Positions 9,093-17,300 of a stretch of 64,000 nucleotides of DNA are shown in pieces. The stretch lies in contig NZ_JAVFCB010000001.1 of NCBI RefSeq assembly GCF_030865425.1, positions 235,482 through 299,481 of the forward strand, given 5' to 3'. A program made the translations under genes and the position numbers. The stretch comes from Microbacterium capsulatum (GTDB taxonomy: Bacteria > Actinomycetota > Actinomycetes > Actinomycetales > Microbacteriaceae). Within the stretch, counting starts at the first letter, position 1. Each line of letters starts with the position of its first letter. The notes beneath the pieces were generated by a model. That model was not told the DNA's origin and did not search any database. It worked only from the letters and a program-made list of their open reading frames with translations.

Positions 9093-10436
9093 TCAGGCCT
9101 CGGCGCCGTATGGACTCCATCTGCCGAGGAACGGCTTCAGCTGCTCAAGTGTCGGCTCTGACACCTCAGGGAGTATCAGACTCGGTGTTGCCATAGGGTC
9201 TCGTCCGTCGATGATCGAGCGGATCTCGCTCAGATAGTCGGCGGTGGCTGTCTGCGCTTCGGAGGGAAGGGCTGAAGCAGCTTCGGTCGCGGCAGCCAGG
9301 AAGTCTCGATATCTCCGAAGCTTCTCGCTCTCCTTCGCCAGGGTCGTGAAGTGCACCCAGCGGGCCGCCTGCGCATACTCCGACCTAGCCTTGATCATGG
9401 CCGCTTCCCACTGCCGCTGGCGCCCCGCCTTCTCTCGGATACGCTCCTTCTCGGCCCATTCGGCTTCCAGAGCGTAGGTGTCGAGTCGGGCGAAGAGGCC
9501 AGGCAACTTGTGCTCGACGGTGGTGCTGCCCGAGTCCCGGAAATGCTCGCCCTGGTAGGGCGTGCGCGGCCCGTCGAGGATCAGCTCAAAACGTCCCGTG
9601 CTGATGAAGTCTGTCTGGCGTTGGTTGATCCATCGCGGCGTGCTCTTCGGATAGTCGCCGTAGTACCCGCGCTTGGCGCCGCCCTTGCCGGGGATCTCCT
9701 TGATCTCGATCGAGTACTCGCCGGAGGCCGTCTTGAGCCAGAGGTGCCCGGTCACGCGCTTGTACTGCGGCTGCCCCTGGTTCTTCTTCGCCTTGCTCGG
9801 CTCGATCACGCCCATGCCGCGACGTTCGGCCTCTGCGGCGACCGCCTGCAGAATGCGCCCTGCCCGTGGCAGGTACTCCTTGCTGACGTACTGCCAGTGC
9901 TTGTCGGCGAGGTACTGCTTGACGACCGGGTGATACTTTCCCACGCGCTCAGACACCGGCACCGGAGTCGTGGTGACGTAGTCCTCGAATCGCTCCGTGA
10001 ACGAGATCTGCTGCTCTTTGCCGTACCAGCCGCCGACTCGAGTGATGGTGAGCTTCTTGCCGTGGGGGCGCTTCGGCGATTTCAAGCTGAGCCGCACCAG
10101 TTTGTCCCACGGCTTCGCCTCCGCATCGGCGGCGCTGATCGGGAGCGTACCGCCGGCCTCAATGACGTCGACGATGAGGCGGTCGGCTTCGGAGTCTTCT
10201 GGGACCATCTCGGCCTCGGTCGGTGGCGAGTCAAGCCAGGCTCGTCCGGCCGTGGTGATGGACGCCACCCAGGTTGGGCCGCGCCCGCCGATACTGACCA
10301 GTCCGCGGCGTTCGAGGGCACGAGCCATGATGCGGTGCTCCCAGCCCTTGGTGTAGACGCCGTCGGGACATCCGTCCCGGACCCACCTCAGGACGTCGAC
10401 CTGCTGCTGATTCAGTTGCTGGGGGTTCTTGGTCAC
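9093..10436 (-). CDS. hypothetical protein with N-terminal winged-helix-like segment
   Basis: I do not recognise this 447-residue protein. The first 70 residues (QQLNQQQVDVLRWVRDG... ALERRGLV) read like a winged-helix DNA-binding domain. The middle is rich in basic residues, and the C-terminal third is a Glu/Arg/Lys-rich helical region that could be coiled coil (about residues 330-420). There is no signal peptide or membrane segment. The GTG at 10436 is chosen because TACGCT lies exactly seven bases upstream, implying a leaderless transcript; the frame upstream would overlap this promoter. It is divergent from the HNH gene, from which only 63 bases separate it. Confidence 0.6.
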   Translation of the reverse strand: MTKNPQQLNQQQVDVLRWVRDGCPDGVYTKGWEHRIMARALERRGLVSIGGRGPTWVASITTAGRAWLDSPPTEAEMVPEDSEADRLIVDVIEAGGTLPISAADAEAKPWDKLVRLSLKSPKRPHGKKLTITRVGGWYGKEQQISFTERFEDYVTTTPVPVSERVGKYHPVVKQYLADKHWQYVSKEYLPRAGRILQAVAAEAERRGMGVIEPSKAKKNQGQPQYKRVTGHLWLKTASGEYSIEIKEIPGKGGAKRGYYGDYPKSTPRWINQRQTDFISTGRFELILDGPRTPYQGEHFRDSGSTTVEHKLPGLFARLDTYALEAEWAEKERIREKAGRQRQWEAAMIKARSEYAQAARWVHFTTLAKESEKLRRYRDFLAAATEAASALPSEAQTATADYLSEIRSIIDGRDPMATPSLILPEVSEPTLEQLKPFLGRWSPYGAEA

Positions 10437-10499
10437 GGGTGGAAGCGTAGCGCCGGATCCCGAACACATACCGACGTCCCTTCGGGCTACGGTGACGAT
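10437..10499. promoter_or_regulatory. divergent leaderless promoter pair
   Basis: On the minus strand TACGCT (10449-10444) precedes the GTG at 10436 by seven bases. On the plus strand TACGGT (10488-10493) precedes the ATG at 10500 by six bases. Both genes therefore appear to be transcribed without leaders from a 63-base gap. Confidence 0.45.
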
Positions 10500-11204
10500 A
10501 TGGAATCACCATTCGTCGTCGAAGTACCGCACAGCCGGTATTTCATCGATGACCACTGCGCGAACTGTCTCACCGCCCTTCCGCTGGATGCGCAGGGCCT
10601 GTACTGCTCGACCTGGTGTCAGGAGATTGCGGCGCAGGTTCGATACCTGCGCCGAGTCTTCCGCGACGGACGCATTCACGACCCGGACGTTCAACTCGCT
10701 GTCCAGACCAAGAACGCGTTCCTGCTAGTCGGCGGTTATCGCTCTCTCGGCCGCAACCTCACGCCGCGACTCCGTGCGGAGATCCGCCTACGCGACAACG
10801 GACGCTGCCAGCAATGCGGCAAACCTGGCGTCGAGGTCGACCACATCGCAGGAAGCGCGGACGATGCGGACAACCTGCAGTTGCTCTGCCTCGACTGCCA
10901 CCATGCGAAGACGGCGGAACACATGGTGCCGGCGAGCGACGAGAGTCGGGCACTTCTCGTAGGCATGATGGACGCCCGCGTCGCGCCGCCTGAGCCGCAG
11001 CTGCTCGCCGATGACGAGAACGCCTGGAACGGACTATGGCGAACGCTGCAAGCCCGTCGCAAGGAGCGCTTCCTGGATCTGCTCAGGGCCGAAGGCCTCC
11101 GCATCAATAGCAAAGACACCCACTTTGATCGGGTACTGGCCTACCTCGATGCAACCGCGCTGCCCCCCGCACCAGGAGGAGTCGCCCCGACCGTCCGGAG
11201 GTGA
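10500..11204 (+). CDS. HNH endonuclease
   Basis: A 234-residue protein with two zinc-binding parts. The N-terminus has Cys20, Cys23, Cys36 and Cys40, a small zinc ribbon. The HNH/beta-beta-alpha-metal domain follows: Cys103-x2-Cys106, Asp114-His115, Asn125 and Cys130-x2-Cys133-His134. Together this is the ordinary HNH nuclease signature with structural zinc. The ATG at 10500 is supported by the -10 box six bases upstream. HNH nucleases in islands act in restriction, homing or phage packaging; no terminase or methylase partner is adjacent, so the role is open. About 100 C-terminal residues are of unknown function. Confidence 0.85.
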   Translation: MESPFVVEVPHSRYFIDDHCANCLTALPLDAQGLYCSTWCQEIAAQVRYLRRVFRDGRIHDPDVQLAVQTKNAFLLVGGYRSLGRNLTPRLRAEIRLRDNGRCQQCGKPGVEVDHIAGSADDADNLQLLCLDCHHAKTAEHMVPASDESRALLVGMMDARVAPPEPQLLADDENAWNGLWRTLQARRKERFLDLLRAEGLRINSKDTHFDRVLAYLDATALPPAPGGVAPTVRR

Positions 11205-11247
11205 TGCCTTTTTCAACAATCTGATGCGCGACGTCTGGAGATAGCCG

Positions 11248-11507
11248 ATGGCAGCACCCGACGATTGGATCGTATCCAATGGCGTCAGGCCTGTGTACGA
11301 CAACCTCGCAGACCTCGTCGTCCCCGATCGGGTGTTGAGCGACCCGAACCGCTCCCTGATCGCCAAGGGACTGTTCACGCTGCTGCTCACTGAGCAGGGT
11401 GCCAACCCGTCAATCACTACGACGAGGCCTACGAGGACCCGGATGATATCGCTGCGGCGATCGACGAGCTTGTGAGGGCAGGACTCGCCGTCCGCGTCGA
11501 GCGATAG
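11248..11507 (+). pseudogene. small winged-helix-like protein, frameshifted
   Basis: The first part (MAAPDDWIVSNGVRPVYDNL... SLIAKGLFTLLLTEQG) resembles small actinobacterial helix-turn-helix proteins of about 90 residues. In-frame reading then turns to low-complexity residues and stops at 11475. In another frame the sequence continues sensibly (YDEAYEDPDDIAAAIDELV, then RAGLAVRVER) to a stop at 11507. The switch falls near 11400-11415. Either the gene is broken or the assembly has a single-base error. A second frameshift 1.3 kb away makes decay of the island plausible. Confidence 0.6.
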
Positions 11508-11536
11508 GCGCTGGGCAAAGGCTCGCCTCGCCGGGT

Positions 11537-11578
11537 GTGTCCGCGCACCGCCGAGATGATTCTGCGATACGCGGACAC
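11537..11578. terminator. inverted repeat between convergent genes
   Basis: GTGTCCGCG (11537-11545) pairs perfectly with CGCGGACAC (11570-11578) around a 24-base loop. It sits between the ends of the rightward HTH gene and the leftward micro-protein operon, where a bidirectional terminator is expected. Confidence 0.5.
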
Positions 11579-11584
11579 CCGCGC

Positions 11585-11716
11585 CTACCGGATCTGCAGC
11601 TCTCCAGGTGGCTGGGTGTTCTGGGACCAGCCGATGTTGCCTCCGCCCGGAGACGACGGCGCCTCGTTGCTGTTGCCTCCGCCGCTGGTTGACTCCTCGT
11701 AGTCAGGCCGGCTCAT
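11585..11716 (-). CDS. 43-residue micro-protein, MSRPDYEES type
   Basis: A 43-residue reading frame beginning MSRPDYEESTSGGGNSNE and ending PPGELQIR. Its N-terminus matches that of the upstream 66-residue protein (MGRPDYEDS), and both have an N-(I/V)-G-(W/Y) element after a Ser/Gly/Asn-rich linker. Its ATG lies inside the last codons of that gene (14-base overlap), so it is translated by coupling. It has no membrane segment and no known domain. The shared motif argues for a real gene that arose by duplication. Function unknown. Confidence 0.5.
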   Translation of the reverse strand: MSRPDYEESTSGGGNSNEAPSSPGGGNIGWSQNTQPPGELQIR

Positions 11717-11903
11717 TGTCGCTCTCCATTCGTGTAGCCACTACTTCTCTGAGGTTGCTGCCTCGGGCGGCCTCGGTTACGCGCCCGATCGACGAGCCCT
11801 GGCCGAAATAGGCGTATCCAACGTTTGTCTCACCACTGGAATCGGCATCGCCGCTACTCCGAGCGATGCTGTCTTCGTAATCCGGTCTTCCCATGCGAGT
11901 CAT
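11703..11903 (-). CDS. 66-residue (or 63-residue) micro-protein, MGRPDYEDS type
   Basis: The ATG at 11903 overlaps the stop of the membrane-protein gene as ATGA, so translation is coupled. A second in-frame ATG three codons later gives MGRPDYEDSIARSSGD. This second start aligns with the MSRPDYEES start of the 43-residue neighbour and may be the true one. The rest is polar, Ser/Gly-rich, then NVGYAYFGQGSSIG and a short amphipathic tail. There is no signal peptide and no recognised domain. The tight coupling suggests it works with the membrane protein, perhaps as an inhibitor, ligand or trigger; that is inference. Confidence 0.55.
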   Translation of the reverse strand: MTRMGRPDYEDSIARSSGDADSSGETNVGYAYFGQGSSIGRVTEAARGSNLREVVATRMESDNEPA

Positions 11904-12397
11904 CCTCTAAGAACTTCGATACTGAAGACGATTGAAAGCGAGATCGCTGCGACTGCAAGCGCCGCGAATCCCACCCAGACCCACTGAGCGCGCGCGGCCA
12001 GATCATCTTCGCGCGCGGCAAGTACGGTCGCTTTGTCTTCGACGAGCTCGACTTCAACCTGGGCGGCCGTGTGCCCACAATCGAGGTGTCGATCGACCAG
12101 GCGTCGGGCTTGCACAGCGATCCGCTTCGCTGGCCGGAGCGCAACCGCTGCGCACGCCAGCGCGACACAGGCCAGCGCCAGCGACATCACGCCGAAGAGC
12201 GGTACGACTTTCCAGAGCTGTGCCGTTGCCGCAGCGACCAGGACGCCCGCGGACACGGCGAGGAATGAAGCCTTATTCGTGACGCTCGATGTGCGCTCAG
12301 CGGCATCCGTGCCCAGGCGGTCGAGCTCCTCGTTGAGCAGGCGGACACGAGCCCAGCGTGCGCGGTTCTCCGCGTCGGGGTCTGGCTTCTTCTTCAC
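11900..12397 (-). CDS. small membrane protein with SLATT/Pycsar-effector-like layout
   Basis: A 165-residue protein. A charged cytoplasmic N-terminus (about 45 residues) precedes a paired hydrophobic segment starting NKASFLAVSAGVLVAAATA (about 46-90). A charged linker of about 45 residues follows, then a last hydrophobic helix (about 135-160) near the C-terminus. This layout, and the 'KASFL...G' entry into the first helix, recall the membrane effector domains of SLATT/Pycsar-type defence proteins. No cyclase gene is adjacent, so the resemblance is structural guesswork. The start is GTG at 12397, six bases after TAGCCT (leaderless). It is followed in ATGA overlap by two micro-proteins. Confidence 0.6.
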   Translation of the reverse strand: MKKKPDPDAENRARWARVRLLNEELDRLGTDAAERTSSVTNKASFLAVSAGVLVAAATAQLWKVVPLFGVMSLALACVALACAAVALRPAKRIAVQARRLVDRHLDCGHTAAQVEVELVEDKATVLAAREDDLAARAQWVWVGFAALAVAAISLSIVFSIEVLRG

Positions 12398-12448
12398 ATT
12401 TCAAGGCTAGCGGCGGTCGCGGACACTAATTCTGGACCGCGGAGCTGG

Positions 12449-12984
12449 CTAGTCCTTTCGATTCGCGAACGGGCGTCGGCCGTGTTCCGGGCGTGCGGCG
12501 AAGTCTGCGATGAGGTGATGCTCCAGCGCAGCGACAAACGCGTCGGATTCGTCGTCGGCCGCTCGCCAGCACACGATCAAGTTGGCCGCATCTTCCAGTT
12601 GGAAGATCCACACGCCCCCGCCGTGCGTGTCAGCCGTGCCAGCGCCGGTGCGCCGGTACTGCTTGAGCCGTCGGTGAACGCCGTCGCGACGGGATCCGTG
12701 AGTCGCGAGACCGATGTAGATCACCTCAGCGCCACCGATCCACTCCGCTTGTAACCGCTCAACTGGCGCGGTGAAGTCTTTGCTCCGCCCGGCTTCGCTT
12801 CGGTGAGGAACACCGGAGGCGTCGCGGGGGAGCGGAGGACCACATAGATGCCAGGACTCTTCGTTGCCCCGTGCTGCTGAAGCTCCTCGAAGGTTGCAAA
12901 GCCCTCGTATCCGGCTGCCTCGAGTTCAGTACGCGTCCAGGTCGTTGGAACGTGTGCGTCGAAGGTCGCTGCTGGGGTGGTCAC
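12449..12984 (-). pseudogene. GIY-YIG nuclease-like protein, frameshifted
   Basis: Two overlapping frames together make one GIY-YIG-type protein. The first frame (GTG at 12984, leaderless, TAGTCT six bases upstream) gives the GIYVVLRSP strand and stops at 12721. The other frame reads APVERLQAEWIGGAEVIYIG, then a GVHRRLKQYRRTGAGTADTHGGG continuation to 12449. The frame change lies near 12780, in a GGAGCAAAGAC context. In intact relatives the GIY strand, the YIG strand and the G-x-RL-x-QY helix are continuous. This is either a decayed gene or a one-base assembly error. Confidence 0.65.
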
Positions 12985-13101
12985 GGGGAAAGACTAGCGA
13001 CGGCGAACGACATAGTTTTTGTGCTCGCGAACGAAATTGACGGCTGCGCCTGCGTGACGGGGGCCGTCTCGTTGTGATGGTAGCTCTGGGAGTATCGGGG
13101 G

Positions 13102-13989
13102 ATGGGATTTCTCAAGCGGCTCTTCGGTAGGGATGACGAGGCGCAGGCCAATTCAAGTACCGTCTTGGTTTCGGCACCAGAGCCGCCGCGGGCATCACAG
13201 GGGCCGCGTGTCGAGATCAGCTACTCCTTCGGTGGTGAGGAGGATCTCGTCAAGCTGACCGGGACGACCACGTTCGCGAGAGAGGCCGTGATGCGTCTCG
13301 CCGAGAGACATGGGATCGACGTCGGCGGATACCTCGAGACGGCGGGAACGCTGCAGCGAGAGCCGGACAATCCAGCGGACCCCATGGCCGTCGCGGTTCA
13401 CGTCGAAGGGGAGAAGATCGGCTACCTCCCCGGGTATCTCGCCCGGTACGTTGATCTCTCGGCGGACGGCGCTCGCACCGCTCAAGTACAGATCTTCACG
13501 GAGATGCTGCCGAAGGGTCTGCGGGCTGAGGCGTGGGTATGGCTGGCTGAGGGCGAGCCAGAGTGGCAGTGGACGGAGTTCAATCGTCCGGCGCTGTCGC
13601 CGGGTGCGAAGGTTGCAGAGCACCAGGCCGGTATCGACAAGATGGTGGCTGATGCGCTGGCAGGAGGTGGCTCGCGGGCGCAGTCCTTCGCGGGAGGCAT
13701 GGTCAATGGCGTGCACTACTTGCAGTTGGTCGAGCCCATCAAGCAACTCAAGCGCGAGGGCCGGCTCGAGGACGCGCTGGTGCTGTGCACCGCGGCGATC
13801 CAGGGGGCCGAGGCCGCGCGTGAAGGCCGGGAACCTGCGCCGTGGTACACCGAACAGGCTGCGATCATCTATCGCAAACTCGGGCGGCGTGACGATGAAA
13901 TCGCGGTGCTAAGTCGCTGGCTGGCTGCCTGCCCGCCGGAACGTCGGGGAGGAAGTCGCATCAAGGAGCGCTTCGAGAAGCTGACCTAG
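13102..13989 (+). CDS. HIRAN-domain protein
   Basis: A 295-residue cytosolic protein. After a basic N-terminus (MGFLKRLFGRDDE) and a linker, residues about 70-125 form a HIRAN domain: VGGYLETAGTLQREPDNPADPMAV with the NP..P.A core, then IGYLPGYLARYV. HIRAN domains bind 3' DNA ends or damaged DNA and occur in helicases and in stand-alone bacterial proteins. The C-terminal 90 residues (KREGRLEDALVLCTAAIQ..., RKLGRRDDEIAVLSRWL) look like two TPR-type helical hairpins. Such proteins sit in mobile and defence islands, but a specific function is not known. It is divergent from the GIY-YIG gene. Confidence 0.75.
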   Translation: MGFLKRLFGRDDEAQANSSTVLVSAPEPPRASQGPRVEISYSFGGEEDLVKLTGTTTFAREAVMRLAERHGIDVGGYLETAGTLQREPDNPADPMAVAVHVEGEKIGYLPGYLARYVDLSADGARTAQVQIFTEMLPKGLRAEAWVWLAEGEPEWQWTEFNRPALSPGAKVAEHQAGIDKMVADALAGGGSRAQSFAGGMVNGVHYLQLVEPIKQLKREGRLEDALVLCTAAIQGAEAAREGREPAPWYTEQAAIIYRKLGRRDDEIAVLSRWLAACPPERRGGSRIKERFEKLT

Positions 13990-14314
13990 TCCCTCCGTGC
14001 GCGGTGTGCAGGCTAGGCGCGGAGCGGATCGTCGAACTCGGTGCCTGAGGCGAGCCGCTCCCGGGTTTGGGGCCGCGAATCGGCTGCCCGCGTTATGGTA
14101 GCGGTCTCGTCGACCGGTGTAGTTGGTGGGGACGGTGACCGCGGTCGTCGGCGGGTTCCTCGGGCTCGCGGTGAGGTCGCCATTGCGTTGCTGCCGGGTC
14201 CCGAAGTGGCGCTTGCGGATGTGGAAATCGGTCGCGCCCGATACAAACTCGTTCGCGCTCGTCGAGCAAGCGAGGCCAGTAGCCTGTCTTGTGCACAGAC
14301 GCCAAGGAGGACAG
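13990..14314. other. 325-base gap before the giant island gene
   Basis: No convincing gene. Open frames here lack conserved features. The segment ends with a good ribosome site (AAGGAGG at 14304-14310) for the ATG at 14315, so it should also hold that gene's promoter, which I cannot place with confidence. Confidence 0.4.
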
Positions 14315-17300
14315 ATGACATGGGAGTCCATCTCTCGCGATGACATTCTTCGTTGGAGCATCGAAGCAATCGACTCCGACGGTGTTCTTCCCGAGTTGAT
14401 CGCGCGACTGATTGTCGAGACGGGTGAGGAGGTCGTCTTTCTTGACGCTCCCGCGGGGACGGGGGTGAACACCGGTGGGTTCGACCTCGTCGTAGAGGCC
14501 CACGGTGAATCGCTCTATGTGCCCAAGGGCGTGTCGGTCTGGGAAACATCAGTGCAGACAGGTGCCCAGGGAAAGGCAGAGTCCGACTACCTCAAGCGGA
14601 CCGATGGCCCCTTGGGAATGCTCAGGAAGGACGTGCACTACCGTGCTGTCTCAACGCAGAAGTGGACGAAGCGTAAGGAGTTCGACAAGCATACGAACGA
14701 TGGAATCTGGAAGTCCGTTCGTGGGCTGAATGTGGAAAGCCTCGTCAGTTGGCTCGCGATCGCGCCCGGCACCTCGGCGTGGATGCGGTCGATCATGGGA
14801 ATCCCGATAGTCGGTCAGATCCACTGGTCCGCGTGGTGGAACCGCTGGCTCGAAACTACAAACGTCTCGCTCGATGCTGCCGTGTTGCTTGCTGGTCGCG
14901 AGGAGCTCGTTGATCAGATAGCGGACCATTCAGCAAGCCCCGGGATTACCAGCTTTGGTGGCGATGGTTTGCAGTGGGAGGCGGCGGTGGCGACGTTTGC
15001 CGCGGTGGCACAACGCGCGCTTGATGACGATCGCTCCTCGACGCTCGCAGCACGCCTGGTCATTTTCGAACAGGAGGCGGCGTTCGTCGCCGCGCTCAGC
15101 TCCGGACGTCCACTCGTGGCACTGATCCCGCACGCTTCCTGGCTTACCGCAATACCCAACAACTCGCTGGCGCACGTCCTTGTGTTCACGCATCCTGCCC
15201 ACATGTCCAGCCTCGAGATTCCGGCGATCGACAGCGAGGGCGCCGCAAAGGCGTTGGAAACGCAGGGAGTCGAGTTCCATCGGGCATACGAATTGGGCTA
15301 CTTGGCACGTCGAGACATCACCACCCTGCGCCGAGAGCTTGCTATTCAGCCGGCGTTGTTCACGCCTTCCTGGGCAGGACGTGATCTAGACGCGCGAGAG
15401 AGACGACTTGCGCTCATCGCTCGCTGGAATGCTGGATTCGAAGGTGATCGACTATTTGTCGCCGCGCTCCTCGGGGGAGAGGATGCTGATGCATCAGGGA
15501 CGTGGGCATCGATTCTGAAGAATGAAGGTCGACCCACCGCGGAGTTTGAAGCGCATCGATACTTGGTTAGCCCGACGGACACCTGGCGATTGCTGTCACG
15601 TTCGATCACAGACGAGGACCTCGCAGCTTTTGAGTCTGCGGTTTCGACCGTGTTGGGAACCGCAGACCCGTTGGCCGAACTGGATGGCACGGAACGCATC
15701 CGGGCGCAGATGCAAGGCATAAGGCCTCGGCACTCGCGAGACATCGCCGATGGCATCGGCATGGTCCTGGCACTCATGGGCGCAGACGAAGATGTCGCCG
15801 GCGCCGCAACAAAGACCTCCGCGAGCGCAGCTCGAGTGGTGCGCAACGCACTCGGTCTTCCTGCTCAACCGCTTGAAGTCTCCGCTCTTGTAGGACGACC
15901 GTTCTCGCTCTCGCTTCTTGCCGAAGCGGCACCGGACGCCGTTCTTGACTATCTAGACGCCGTGGCCGCAATGCCACCCGAACAGATCTTTACGGACTCG
16001 CGCGAACGTGGGGTGGTGACTTTTGGGCCTTCCTCGCCCCATCTCGAGTTGGTGCACGCCGCCGATGTCCTTTCATGGTCGACCGCCGCGCTTCCTCGGG
16101 TGGCGTCGGTATTGCTTCGACTTCACGCGATTGATCCAGGCGGGTCGTGGTCGAATCGGCCTCTTGAATCTCTCCGAAAGGCACTTTCACCGGCAACGTG
16201 GAACACGTCCGTTCCGTGGGACCAAAGACTTGCTGTAGTTACCGAGCTGCTTGACCGCGACGGCGGCGCGAGCTGGGACGCCATCGCTAGCTTTGTGGAC
16301 GACGACGGTTTCGGAGTCATCGAACCCGGACCGCGCTATCGTAAGTGGGGCCCCCGACCGACCGGCATCACGTCTGAGGAGTTGGCAGATCGAAGGTTTG
16401 AGCTCGTGTCGGTGCTACTGCCTAGAACAACCAGCTCGGACCATGCCAAGGCCGCGATCGGATGGCTTCCGCAACTCAACTCGGACGGGCGGACGCTTGT
16501 CCTCGGACGGCTGGCCCAACTGCTGGCGGGATGGTCCGACGCGGAGAAGCAGGCGCCGTACGAAGCGCTGAGAAGTGTGATCGCCGACCACACAGAGTTC
16601 GACCATGCCGACTGGTCGCTACCCGCTGAGTATCTGTTGCGGCTCCGAGCACTTTTGGACGACTTGACCCCGACTGATCCCCGACGCAAGAACGAATGGC
16701 TGTTCCACACGGGGTACCCGCGGCTGATTGATTTCCCGCGAGGGGAAGATTGGGCCGCGCAGACCGCCGAAGTGCAGCGACTGCGGGTAGCCGCCATCGA
16801 CGAAATTGAGTCGGGCTTGGGTTTCGAGTCGGTTCTCGAGTTCGCCGAGCAGCTCCCCGACGTTAGCACTCTGACCTGGGCACTCGCTTCTCGAGGAACT
16901 CCGCTGGGTGACACGACCCTTGAGGCGTTGCTCGGTGCCGGACCGGCTCGATCAAGGTTTGCCCTGAGTTACCTCGCCCGGCGTGCCAGGGACGATGCTG
17001 ACTTGCCCGTCCGTCTACTAGTCGCCACGCCCAACCTAAACGCAAAGACGAGAGCACATCTTTTCCAGTTCTTGGCGATCGAAAGTGCAATCGAAAAGCT
17101 CCGACAGGAGACCGAGGAAGTCCAAGCAGCATTCTGGGCAGGATTCAACCCGTGGTCTGTGCAGGCAGATGCGCCCACAACCGAGGCGATCGCGCGAACT
17201 CTCGTCGAGCGTGGGCAGGCCGGGTTGGCAGTCACAACCCTGGACCTCCAGGGCGAGGGAGTGGCGAACGAGGTCATCGCTGATGCCCTGGAGAGCCTTC

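Noticed and set aside
11900..12397. Complete Pycsar or CBASS system
   Set aside because: No nucleotide cyclase or CD-NTase gene lies beside the membrane protein, so only the effector-like layout supports the idea.
14123..14314. Upstream extension of the 1,234-residue protein by 64 codons
   Set aside because: The extension has no ribosome site and no family resemblance, while AAGGAGG directly precedes the ATG at 14315.
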